64,000 nucleotides of DNA from Cricetomys ansorgei (GCA_026225945.1 JAMJFZ010000239.1:26065501-26129500); one strand, 5' to 3'. Positions 1 to 10,500 are shown, counted from the stretch's first letter. Notes: generated by a model not told the origin, from the letters alone. Numbers and translations: made by a program.

Positions 1-431
1 TTTCCTTGCTGGATGCATGTGAATTTCTGAGCTAGGGATGCCAAGTCTGTCTGCCCTCTGCTTTTCCACAATAGCCCTTTCTCCTGCAGAACTACTCTTA
101 AAAAGCTACATGACCTTTGTTCCAAAATCTCTGCCTTGTATTTTTTCCCCTAGAGTTACTCATCTTCCATCTTGCTGTTCCCCACTTTTACTGTCTTAGA
201 GGATTTTCTAGCTTTGTAGCTTTACCTGTATTTTTCTCCCTTCATCTTTAGATGCTTGATTAAAACTATGTGTGCAGGTCAGTGAATCTCTTGCTAAGGA
301 AATTCTTGCACGTCTCTCAAGTTTCTGCCGCAGGTGTGCGTCAGTCTCTGTAGGGAATCAGTTCATTGCCTGTGTTGCTAGTCATAGCATGTGAAGCTTC
401 CTTTGCCTTCCAGTTTTTCACGTGCTTAAAT

Positions 432-459
432 AAACAAACAAACAAACAAACAAACAAAC
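432..459. repeat. (CAAA)n microsatellite
   Basis: Seven clean copies of CAAA/AAAC following a TAAATAAA start. Such runs often mark the tail of an old SINE, but no recognisable SINE body lies directly upstream. Confidence 0.9.
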
Positions 460-780
460 CTAAAAATTCCGACAGCTTTAGCTTTTTCTGGATGAGTATG
501 TAAGGATGCTCAGGTGATTGTTGGGCATTTCCTGTAGTTATCCATTCAGAAAGGGTGATGGTGTGAACCAGGAGGCTTGGGAAACACCTCAGGCTCCAGC
601 CAGATAAATAGGCACAAATTATTGAGCGGTCACACCAGCTGGACCCTGCTACTTAGGATCTTTTCTAGAAACAGCTGTCTTTTCTTACACAATTGTAGTG
701 GCTTCTAAATACTTAAGAGAATCTAGCACATCGTCCTTGGCCTCTGGGAGCAGCCAGGTTTGGGGCTTAGCTCTGTGTGC

Positions 781-2372
781 TGTTTCTTCTTCTTTCTGCT
801 CTTCCTCCTCCTCATCTCCTTCCTTTTCTTTGTTCCTTTTTCCCTTCCTTCCCTCCCTCCCTTCCCTTCCCTTCCCTTCCCTTCCCTTCCCTTCCCTTCC
901 CTTCCCTTCCCTTCCCTTCCCTTCCCTTCCCTTCCCTTCCCTTCCCTTCCCTTCCCTTCCCTTCCCTTCCCTTCCCTTCCCTTCCCTTCCCTTCCCTTCC
1001 CTTCCCTTCCCTTCCCTTCCCTTCCCTTCCCTTCCCTTCCCCCTTCCCTTCCCTTCCCTTCCCTTCCCTTCCCTTCCCTTCCCTTCCCTTCCCTTCCCTT
1101 CCCTTCCCTTCCCTTCCCTTCCCTTCCCTTCCCTTCCCTTCCCTTCCCTTCCCTTCCCTTCCCTTTCCCTTCCCTTCCCTTCCCTTCCCTTCCCTTCCCT
1201 TCCCTTCCCTTCCCTTCCCTTCCCTTCCCTTCCCTTCCCTTCCCCTTCCCTTCCCTTCCCTTCCCTTCCCTTCCCTTCCCTTCCCTTCCCTTCCTTCCCT
1301 TCCCTTCCCTTCCCTTCCCTTCCCTTCCCTTCCCTTCCCTTCCCTTCCCTTCCCTTCCCTTCCCTTCCCTTCCCTTCCCTTCCCTTCCCTTCCCTTCCCT
1401 TCCCTTCCCTTTCCCTTCCCTTCCCTTCCCTTCCCTTCCCCTTCCCTTCCCTTCCCTTCCCTTCCCTTCCCTTCCCTTCCCTTCCCTTCCCTTCCCTTCC
1501 CTTCCCTTCCCTTCCCTTCCCTTCCCTTCCCTTCCCTTCCCTTCCCTTCCCTTCCCTTCCCTTCCCTTCCCTTCCTTCCCTTCCCTTCCCTTCCCTTCCC
1601 TTCCCTTCCCTTCCCTTCCCTTCCCTTCCCTTCCCTTCCCTTCCCTTCCCTTCCCTTCCCTTCCCTTCCCTTCCCTTCCCTTCCCTTCCCTTCCCTTCCC
1701 TTCCCTTCCCTTCCCTTCCCTTCCCTTCCCTTCCCTTCCCTTCCCTTCCCTTCCCTTCCCTTCCCTTCCCTTCCCTTCCCTTCCCTTCCCTTCCCTTCCC
1801 TTCCCTTCCCTTCCCTTCCCTTCCCTTCCCTTCCCTTCCCTTCCCTTCCCTTCCCTTCCCTTCCCTTCCCTTCCCTTCCCTTCCCTTCCCTTCCCTTCCC
1901 TTCCCTTCCCTTCCCTTCCCTTCCCTTCCCTTCCCTTCCCTTCCCTTCCCTTCCCTTCCCTTTCCCTTCCCTTCCCTTCCCTTCCCTTCCCTTCCTCCTT
2001 CCCTTCCCTTCCCTTCCCTTCCCTTCCCTTCCCTTCCCTTCCCTTCCCTTCCCCTTCCCTTCCCTTCCCTTCCCTTCCCTTCCCTTCCCTTCCCTTCCCT
2101 TCCCTTCCCTTCCCTTCCCTTCCCTTCCCTTCCCTTCCCTTCCCTTCCCTTCCCTTCCCTTCCCTTCCCTTCCCTTTCCCTTCCCTTCCCTTCCCTTCCC
2201 TTCCCTTCCCTTTCCCTTCCCTTCCCTTCCCTTCCCTTCCCTTCCCTTCCCTTCCCTTCCCTTCCCTTCCCTTCCCTTCCCTTCCCTTCCCTTCCCTTCC
2301 CTTCCCTTCCCTTCCCTCCCTCCCTTCCCTTCCCTTCCTTTTCGCCTGCCTTTCTTTCTTTCTTTCTTTCTT

Positions 2373-2435
<63 letters not shown>

Positions 2436-2437
2436 CT
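781..2437. repeat. Compound homopyrimidine microsatellite: (TTCCC)n, (TTTC)n, (TC)n
   Basis: A mixed TTC/CCT lead-in (about 781-858) passes into a nearly pure TTCCC pentanucleotide array from about 859 to 2338, roughly 290 units, then (TTTC)n at 2351-2379 and (TC)n at 2378-2429. The breaks I see in the pentamer array are almost all single-base gains or losses (for example near 1041, 1164, 1243, 1291, 1409, 1440, 1571, 1960, 1993, 2051, 2174 and 2210), not base substitutions. The plus strand is essentially all pyrimidine and the minus strand all purine, with continuous GGGAA. All three frames of both strands stay open because no frame of either unit contains a stop; this is not coding. Confidence 0.98.
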
Positions 2438-2461
2438 GCCTTTAGAAGCACTGATGCTGCT

Positions 2462-4027
2462 ATTGGTTTCTCTCTACTCAGACTTTTTTTTTTCGTTACT
2501 GTTATTTCTAGCTGTCATCTGTCAAATTATTTGCCTGTTTACAGCCATAGTGATTTCTCAGATGGTGCCATTTCCTTTGAGAGAATCCTAGCTTGTATTT
2601 ATGAGCCACCTAATTAATTGACATCAGCATCAAAGAAGGAAACTAACAGCCTAGACCTTGCAGGAACACTAGAGTGAAAAGGAGGGAAAAAACAATGTGC
2701 CTTTGAGCAGATGAAGTACAAAGAGTTCTTTTCCACGTGAATGAATCAGGAAAACAGCCTTTCAGACATGGGGAAGCTCAGAACCTGGATTGAATGGGGA
2801 CTTGATTTTAGCCCTATTTTACCAGTGCAGGGGACAATCGTGCCACTGCCTATAGAAGTGTTTAAATATAACAAAAATGTAACAAAACAGACGAACTCTG
2901 TGGCTACATCTTTGCCTCAAAACTGAACAGATTTGCGTTTGATACATTTGTAGAGGATTTCCACAACCCAGTGAGGTTCCCTCAACCCCACTTGAAATCA
3001 GCAAGTGTGTTCTCTTCTAGCCCCAGACAACTGTCTGCCATCCTGTCCCCAGCATCCTGTGAATGGGGGTTATCTTTTTGCTTCTTCTCTTGCTAATCAG
3101 AAGGACCAGGCAGTGTTCATTTGCAGCAACTGAGTGTTACCATGTCTCTTTCTACTAGTGATTTAGCATCTCTTACTTTTGTAGTTATTTTTGGTCTTTT
3201 GATCACTTCTAATCATTTTTAAATGAGGACAGTGGGTTCAGTTGTCTCTGAAATTCATTCTGTTGCTGAAATTTCTGCTTACTACCGAGTGTTGAGTTCT
3301 TGCTCGGGAAACGTTTTATATTGACAGCTTGCATTGCGGAATGTTTTTACCCTCTGTTTTACTATGTATCCTTGGCCAAGAGCATAGCATGTGGCTATTA
3401 CATCATTTCTGTAGGAAGCTTATTCTACTTGTATTTATTTGCCTCAGATTTTTCACTAAACTGTGAGGCCAAAACCTGCATCTCTTCAGTCCTCTGCCTT
3501 AGCTCAGTGGGACCATTTAAACAGTCCAGCTGGCCCCGAGAGAGACACGGCTTACAATTATTGTTTCAACTTAATACTGTTGACCGTGAACTTCATTAAT
3601 ATTTAATTCATGAGATACTTGGCGTTTAGGAGACACAACTGATAATCATCCTCACCAAGACCTCTGCTTCTTTTTCACCGCCCGGAGTCTAAAGTCTCTT
3701 GTAACAAGGGTGGGAACAGGCTACCTCAGGAGTAAAGTACAACCTTCCTGTCACCCCCCCCCTCACTTCGCACACACACACATCAAGGCAGACAGATTTA
3801 TGTGGAGCATTGATTAGTGACATTTAGAATCTTTGTAATTTGTTTACTTTCTCAATACAGTTTTTTGTTTTTTTTTAGGGCATTTATTACCCTTAGAAAT
3901 GTGTTTACTCTCTTGCTTCTTTGCTGTATGTGAATCTCATCAGAACAGTTGCCTCCTTAAAGCAGACTCTCAATTTTCTAGAACCCTTGCTTTACTTCAC
4001 TAAATCATTCTAAAATCTGTGTCGACT
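2462..4027. other. Unique intronic sequence, no gene seen
   Basis: No SINE, LTR or exon-like signal is recognised. A short C-run followed by (CA)n lies at about 3753-3782. The open frame at 3300-3599 has no recognisable domain and no splice or start context and is treated as chance. Confidence 0.6.
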
Positions 4028-4030
4028 TTT

Positions 4031-4190
4031 TTGTTTGTTTGTTTGTTTTTGTTTTTGAGTCAGGGTTTCTCTGCTCTAATTCTGGGTGTCCTGGAACTCA
4101 CTCTGTAGACCAGACTGACCTTGAATTCTGCCTCTGCCTGCCTCTGACCCCTGAGTGCTGGGATTAAAGGCACTGTGCCACATCACCTGG
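4031..4190 (-). mobile_element. B1 SINE, reversed
   Basis: Reading plus, a T/GTTT-rich head (the reversed A-rich tail) is followed by the reversed B1 body: the cagggtttctct block, tggaactcactctgtagacc, and gctgggattaaaggc near the end. It ends about 315 bp before the exon acceptor. It is diverged from young B1, so it is not a recent insertion. Confidence 0.9.
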
Positions 4191-4461
4191 ATTAGCTGTC
4201 TTTTATTAAGTGTGGTAATGACTTTTAACTCTAAAAACTTAGAGATCTAGTGATTTCAAGTCTTCAAAGAAAGACATTTCTTGAGCTCATGATGCTTTTG
4301 TTGCTGTTCTTTTGATCAAGGTCTCTCTACGCAGAGGCTGGCCCCCAGCTAGCTCTGTCATGCTCGTTGTTTATTTCTGTGTTGCATTTTCTTCAGTTAA
4401 ACAATAAACTAACAGAAACAGGGAGGGGAGTGTAGTCTCTCCTCACTACAGCTAGGCAGAG

Positions 4462-4505
4462 CTGATGTTCTGTGTAAGAGTTTCTTTCTGTGTTGTATTT
4501 TGCAG
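4462..4505 (+). promoter_or_regulatory. 3' splice site and branch-point region of the Zfp704 exon
   Basis: A pyrimidine-rich tract (tttctttctgtgttgtattt) runs into tgcag ending at 4505. A ctgat sequence at 4462-4466 fits the yUnAy branch-point pattern, with its A about 40 nt from the splice junction. Acceptor and reading frame agree, since the coding sequence that matches the ZNF704 family starts at 4506. Confidence 0.85.
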
Positions 4506-4744
4506 GTGGGGAGTTTCAAGCGAGAAATGACCTTCACGTTTCAATCAGAGGACATAAAGCGTGACTCTGGTAAGAAGCTGTCCCCTCACTTATTCCCGTT
4601 GGCCATGGAGGAAGATGTGAAAACGGCAGACACCAAAAAAGCCAACCGGATCCTTGACCAAGAAAAAGAAAACACTCGGTCCATCTGTCTCCTTGAGCAA
4701 AAACGAAAAGTGGTTTCCTCCAATATCGATGTCCCTCCAGCGAG
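4506..4744 (+). CDS. Zfp704: Zfp704/ZNF704 internal coding exon (partial CDS)
   Basis: This 239-bp internal exon encodes 79 complete codons plus two bases of the next. The translation starts [12 protein letters not shown] and ends with [10 protein letters not shown] recognise it as zinc-finger protein 704. Its relatives ZNF395 and SLC2A4RG are DNA-binding nuclear factors and ZNF395 shares the LLEQK and NIDVP motifs. ZNF704 was described in mouse as a glucocorticoid-induced gene. This exon lies N-terminal to the zinc finger and C-terminal DNA-binding region, which are not in the window. The middle is charged and probably disordered, rich in K, E, D and R. The exon enters in phase 0 and leaves after two bases of a codon (AG plus R from the next exon), matching the family continuation R-K-S-S. 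It contains no stop or frameshift. Splice sites rule out a processed copy. The apparent upstream TTG start is intronic. Confidence 0.9.
4567..4575 (+). promoter_or_regulatory. Possible internal 5' splice site within the Zfp704 exon
   Basis: The sequence ctg followed by gtaaga (GT at 4570-4571) matches the donor consensus at least as well as the exon's own donor. Its use would shorten the exon to 64 bp and change the downstream frame. It may be coincidental: it encodes the G-K-K segment and is probably silenced by exonic context. Confidence 0.35.
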
Positions 4745-4750
4745 GTAAGC
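4742..4750 (+). promoter_or_regulatory. 5' splice site of the Zfp704 exon
   Basis: The junction gag/gtaagc places the intron start at 4745. Read-through would hit TAA at 4746-4748, so splicing is required to extend the protein. Confidence 0.9.
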
Positions 4751-4921
4751 GGCGTCTCATTTGCTTCCCCACTGCTACAGGAAATGGGTGGGGAGCAGGC
4801 CCACCCCATCTTGTCTCTGTTCCATGGGGTACAGACTTAGCAAGACTCGTCTGTTGTCTGTCCCCTGGTCTCTTCCACGAAGCAGAGCTGAGTGGCTCTC
4901 CTCGTTAGAACTGACTTTGAA

Positions 4922-4980
4922 GCTGCTGTAGCTGAAACTGTTGTAGCTGAAACTGTTGTAGCTGAAACTGTTGTAACTGT
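4922..4980. repeat. 15-bp tandem repeat, about 3.5 copies
   Basis: The unit gctgaaactgttgta occurs three times without change (4931-4975), with partial copies on either side. It starts about 180 bp after the exon donor. Confidence 0.92.
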
Positions 4981-5319
4981 AGAAAAAACAAGTTACTGGA
5001 TCTTTGGCAGAAATAGGTGCAAAACCATTAGCAGAATGAAGTATGCTGTGTACGGTTGATGTCACTTGGTGGCAAATATGCTCAGATCCTAGGTGAGGGA
5101 TTGGCAAATTATGACAACAAACTAAATTTAGCCTGGCCTTCTTTTTGTATTTAACAATTCTGACTTTTTTTTAAGTGAGTATGTGACACAGGCTATAGGT
5201 GACTTGCAAAGTCTCCAGTGTATAAAGGGTGTTCAGTGATGTCTAGTTGATGTCCTGTATATCTTTAAAAGAGTGTTCATCCTGAATGCACAAGGACCTG
5301 ACTCCCAGCCCCCAGAGCC

Positions 5320-5535
5320 CTGTAGAGCTGGGTGCAGCACTGTCCACATCTGTAATCCCAGCTCTGCTGCAGTGCAGTTGAGAATCGCTGTAAGTTCTTG
5401 GGCAGCTTGCCTGGTGTGTGCATCCGTGACCAGAGAGACCTTGTCTCAAATAAGGCAGACAGTGGGGACCAACACTCAGGCTGTGTTCTGACGCTCACAT
5501 GCACTCTGGCATACACATGAACACACATACACTTG
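5320..5535 (+). mobile_element. B4-type SINE (tRNA/B1 composite)
   Basis: A B1-like part (gctgggtgcagcactgtccacatctgtaatcccagc) is followed by the diverged B4 3' region with accagagagacc, caaataaggcagac and a CA-rich end (cacatgcactc, cacacatacac). It is old and decayed. Boundaries are approximate. Confidence 0.65.
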
Positions 5536-5539
5536 CGTG

Positions 5540-6555
5540 ATGGATCTATCTTAAGACACGGTGGAGAGAGTTTATCACATATCATATCAAGTAGATACCG
5601 AGCTCATACCGAGTCGTACCGGAGGGATTTCTTACGGCAGAATGGAAGCAGAGTAGAAGAGCCTCACGTGATCTGTCACTCCTCTTCCGGATTCTGTGAA
5701 GCCTTACGTGGATAGCCTCCCCACCTCCACAGCTGCAGTGTCTGGAGGTTTCATGCTCTGGCTGGACGAGAACAATGCCTAGAGCCCTTTTAGGGGTTCT
5801 GCGAGCACATGTCAGACGAAGAAGGAATGGGAGTGACAGGTTGCTTATTTTTAACAAGTGTCCCCTGTTTTGTTGCCAGAAACGATTATCATGAAACTTT
5901 CTAAGCCGTCGCTTGAGGAGTCTTCCATTTATTCAAGTGACTTCTGACAGCTGGTGAGGAAAACAGTACCTATGGGCCAGGAGTGAAGGACCCTTTTCCA
6001 CCTGCTCACATTTTGTAATTAGCATTTTTATTGTTTTCTATATTAAATAGAGGGGATATCTTCTGTAGGAAATTACACGTTACTCTATCCGGCTGCCAAA
6101 TTGTCAGACTTTCTAAAATTACAGGCCTCTTTGTTTTCTTTAACCTCTAATTGCCAATTTAGTATATCTCTTATTTCTGTTCAGCTACTTGTTTTTATTT
6201 GTTCGTCTATGATTTTTGGATAAAATACTTAATTAAATTATTAAGGATTAGTTTTTCCTGTGGCCTCGTTGCGAAATGTTTTATAGTGCTGTGAACCAGG
6301 TAGACACGTCAATGCATATGTGTAGTTTGGTTGACTCATGGGACAAATGACATGCCAGCAACTTGAAATGAGAAGAGCTGAGCTTTTATTTTCTTCCCAA
6401 GCCTGTCAGGAAAAAAGGTGTCTGGTGATTCAGTGCTATCTTGGAGTTTTCAGGACCCACTTTGCATTCCATTTAAATGGAGTCTTTCATATGTAATAAA
6501 AGACCTGGCATTAATGACATCATGTTATCAAAGATTGTTGTAGAATGAATCTTTG
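5540..6555. other. Unique intronic sequence
   Basis: No repeat is recognised. The left part (5590-5830) has several CpGs and a cacgtg E-box near 5669. From about 5995 it is AT-rich with TAATT and ATTA homeodomain-type cores and resembles conserved noncoding DNA by eye. Confidence 0.5.
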
Positions 6556-6560
6556 ATTTG

Positions 6561-6771
6561 GTTTTATATAAAGTCTCATGTAGCTCAGACTGGCCTACAA
6601 CTAACTGGATATCCAAATATGATCTTGAGCTTCTAATCATCGTACCTTTACCTCTTAAGCAGGGATTATAGGCATGTGCCACCATACCTAATTTATGCCA
6701 TGCTGGGACTAGAACCCAGGGCTCTGTGCATGCTAGGCAAGACTCTACCAACTGAGCCACACCCCAGCCCC
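6561..6771 (-). mobile_element. ID/B1 composite SINE (B4 type), reversed
   Basis: Plus-strand reading shows reversed B1-like text (gtctcatgtagctcagactggcc, gggattataggcatgtgccacca) followed by a reversed tRNA-derived ID head: gaacccagggctctgtgcatgctaggcaag and ctaccaactgagccacacccc. This order is typical of B4-class SINEs. Confidence 0.85.
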
Positions 6772-6889
6772 GTATATTTGTTTAATTTGATTTTACTGCT
6801 ACTTTCTGGAAAAAAAAAATAATGAAATAGGAGGGAAGGAAAATGCCTTTTGCTTTTCTTTTTTCTAATGCTGGTCTACAGAATGCTTG

Positions 6890-7560
6890 ATTCTTTGCAG
6901 TCATTAGATGTACACGAAAGCACACCGCTCAAGCCAGTATTATTGTAAGCTTTTAAACAGTAGGGAGAAATTAATTGGGTTTTAAATCATCAATATGTAG
7001 AAAAAAATTCCCCACTGACAAGGTATAATTTAGATGAATTAGTCTGCTATGAGAAAGTGCTACTTTAAGTGCCATTGTTTGGGTCTGCATTAATACACTT
7101 GTTTTCATTGTTGCAGTAAAAATGTAATCATCATAAACATGCTAGCACTTGGTGAAACAAATTGCTTTTTTAATTAAATAGTCATGAAGGAATCAAGCTA
7201 TGCAGAATCATCTAGTTCTCAAACATTTTTTTCTGTTTGTTTATAGTCATTAGGTTATTTAGTAAATGCTAACTTTTGACTATCTAAGTAGATGGATATT
7301 TTGTTGTAAGGAAACTCTTAAAATCACACGGTAGGAGGGAACGGGGTTTTTCTTTCTGCTTACTTAAAGGAAATATAATTGTAACTGTCAGCAACGACTG
7401 TTGATGTTTGAGTAAATTTGGAGTGTGGCGAAGTATGTTAGAATAAGGAAGTCTATGTCTGTCATTAGATATGACCTATAATTAATGTGTCACGTGTAAT
7501 TCACACGTGTATGTCTGTCTACGCGATTTTCCGCAACTTTCCTAATTCTAGACATTGTGT
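6890..7560. promoter_or_regulatory. Candidate conserved noncoding element
   Basis: Repeat-free sequence dense in TAATTA, ATTA and cattgtt-like cores, with a paired CACGTG E-box at its right end (7491-7509). This is a visual judgement only. No alignment could be done. Confidence 0.3.
7491..7509. promoter_or_regulatory. Paired canonical E-boxes with a 7-bp spacer
   Basis: CACGTG at 7491-7496 and again at 7504-7509, separated by taattca. CACGTG is bound by bHLH factors such as USF, MITF, MYC/MAX and CLOCK/BMAL1. Confidence 0.45.
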
Positions 7561-10500
7561 TTTGCGTGCTCCTTAGGCAGGTGGTTATTTCAGGCTGGTA
7601 ATATCACTGATGCCCCACTCCTGGGCGATTTAAAACTCACCTGTAGCAGTTCTTATTTAATCATTTCCTTATCCTTTACTTTCTATAGTTTATAGAAACG
7701 AAACTTGAAGTTTATTTCCTTTCGTTCATTAAATGAAAACAGTGGATACAGGTTAATTGCTTTTCCATATCTCTGGAGAGGTCTGGGAACCCTGTCCCAC
7801 CTTGATCTCTGACTCACTGTTACTGAACTTCCTGATCTTATGTCTTGCCTCCTGGTGAGTTTTTACTGCTAGTGACATAGAACTTGTTAAAACATGAGTG
7901 GGAGTGGTGCTCCCCTCCAGAAGCTTATAGTGCAGTCAGACAGATGGGCACATAAATAATTAAGTCCAAGGAACTATTTAGTATCATCTGCCTTCTCATT
8001 AGAACTGGGTGCCTTCATAACTAAAGACAAAGGCTTTACTATTAGGAGAGTGATCAGTTTGATACATCTGTTTAAAAGCCTGTTTTTCTGTTATTAGTAT
8101 CCCTTTTGAGATACCAAAGAATGGGACAGAGAAGGGAAAACTTCAAGCCTGAGGTCTACTTTACAGATTTTTACAAAAGGCAACAGTTTTCTGAGGACCT
8201 GTTTTGCTGGCTTTAGAAAGTGTTAAGTTTCTTACCCTAGATTTGCTAAGCTCAGCCATCAGAGAAGCAAGAGCCAAGCAGAATTAAACATACAAGCAAT
8301 TTATTAGGGAAGCAGAACAGGAAGGGTGGACAGAAGTGTGCTAAGCAGCCTAGCAGCCATTGGGAGGACTGCCTCAGTGCCTCTGCTGTGTCCTGATCTT
8401 TGCTCAGAGCAGCTTGTGGTACTGATGACCTAGGCAAGTACAGTAGATGCTGTTGTGAAACCCAGCTCTGGGCCTGGATCGGTCATGGCTGCCTCTCCTG
8501 CCCTGGACACTGCTGTAAGCGTTCTCTGTAGTGAGGGCTGGAGCAGGGGTGGTCTCTAGCAGCCTGGACTGTCAGTGTAGGGCACCTACGGCCTTTCTTA
8601 CGTTAGAGAACCAAGCTTCATATGAAAAAAGGCGGTGATGCTCTTGGTTTCAAAGCATCCCAGGAGTCATGCTTTTGAGTCATGAGAGGAGCAACACAAA
8701 CTGCATGTCCATTCTGAGCCACTGGGAGTAGGTAGAGCAGGTGTTAGGTTAGGAGAGTCCTCTTGCTGTGGGACCTGACCAGTGTGGCCTGACTGGTTTC
8801 AGTAAGAAGCTGTGTTTCTTTGTGGGGAGTAGTAAGGTGGGGTGGATTTGGTTGAGAATTGAAGTACTCTGGAGTATGTCTCATCACCCCATGTTCCTCA
8901 GTGGATAAAGCTAAACCTAAGAAAGTGAGAGTGGGCAGAAAAGCATGCTTCGCAATGGGGATTTCAATAAAGGGCAACAAGTAATGAGTTCATGCTGCCG
9001 GTGCAGATGGCAGGCTTCGAAGGACTGACGACCCCGAGGCTTTCATCACTTAGTGGGTTCACTGTCTGGTTACAAAAGATAAGACTCGGCCTCTTCCAAA
9101 AGCAGTTGTGAGTTGAGAACAAGGAATTAGCTTATTTAGGTATGCAGTCTTGAATATTTTTAAGGTATCTCTAAGGGAAGATACAAGCTTCTTTGATCTT
9201 TATGGATTGAAGAAAATAGGGTTTAAGAGGACAGATGGGAGTTTAGCAGCTGCGTTTCCAGGTTCCATCTACACTGGAGCTGTAGCAGCGCTTTATATTT
9301 TGAACGTGACGTAACGCCCCATTCTGTGGATGTGACAGATTTCTTTGTCCCTCACCAGTTGATGGACGCCTGAGACTGGAGAATCAGGAACCAGATGGTA
9401 ATTGAGTTCTATTGGTTGTGTTACATTTATAGAGGGCAGTGCTAGGCATTCCTTAGGGAGGGCCGCTTCGCTTCTGTAGAATGGGTTGGGCGGGGCAAGA
9501 ATGGACACAGGAAGAGCAGTCACAATAGCACTGCATCAAGGTGTCATGGGAATTAGGACTGAAATGGAGAGAGTTGACATGCAAGAAATGGACAGCTGAA
9601 CTACAGTTTGAGTAGTGGGGGGGCACATCGGGTCGTGAGCCATAGAAAATGATTCTGGCAGATTTAACAGGGATGGATTTTATTATTTTACTTCATTTTA
9701 TTTTATTTTAAAACTACCCATTCATTCCCAGAGTCACAGAGAGGCTGGAGAACCAGGTCGGCTGTGTGATACTGGGTGAGTGGGGTGAGCATCCACAAAT
9801 GGGCTCTGAGACTTCTAAGATACGCTACCGACACAGGAGCAAACCCAGCCATCAGGCAAGGAATAAAAATGACCAGTGCCATCGTTAGGCTTCTCAATTC
9901 CCACTTCATACACCAGTGCTTGCCACAGGAGTGTCAAGAAACATATAGGCGTATATGCAAAAATTATATGGAAGTTTTTGGCCCCGTGAGGATTTTGTTC
10001 TTTATCACCGTCACCACTGTTTACGGGAGAATATTAATAACTTATTGTCCTTGTCAATTGTGATGTCATAAAATACGTTGGCAATCTTGGTATGTAGTAA
10101 CACTAGCTTCCTAACCTCTCAACACATCCAGCAGTTAGGCAGACACTGTTCAATCATCTGGATTGTTCGAGCACAGTGACTGTTGCACTGTTCTTGCCAG
10201 GCACTGCGTTTTCCGAGGTGCTGATGGTTAAATGGGTTGGGCTTCACCCAAGCGGCAATTAGTTTGCGTATGCAGAGTGGTAACTGTCTTCTAATTATAA
10301 CCTAACGCCAAAGGACTCTGTTAAACCAGTCATAATAAGGAAAAGAGAAAAAGTTGACCCCAAATATACTAGACCTAAGAGCAGCACTCTAGCATATAAC
10401 AGTGATTATCAGTTCACCACTGGCAGAGAACAAAGTATTGTGCCAGTTGCTCTGTGTGGTTTTAACAGCCATCTGGGTATCACGGGCTGGATAAAATGAA

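Larger units (their letters stand above)
1..4505 (+). other. Intron of Zfp704 (3' part), upstream of the coding exon
   Basis: Everything left of the exon acceptor is read as intron because the exon begins at a canonical splice acceptor and no second coding segment of the family is seen here. The stretch holds a short (CAAA)n run, the large pyrimidine microsatellite, and a reversed B1 just before the exon. Outside these it is unique, AT-rich sequence with no open frame that looks like a gene. The intron's 5' end lies outside the window. Assignment to this gene is inference from the exon and its orientation. Confidence 0.8.

Noticed and set aside
685..2617. Four long open frames (560-640 codons) over the microsatellite
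   Set aside because: They are products of the stop-free pentamer in every frame; composition is a single five-residue cycle with no domain or gene structure.
4534..5107. Minus-strand and offset open frames over and after the Zfp704 exon
   Set aside because: They overlap a well-supported plus-strand exon or run through the 15-bp tandem repeat; no recognisable protein.
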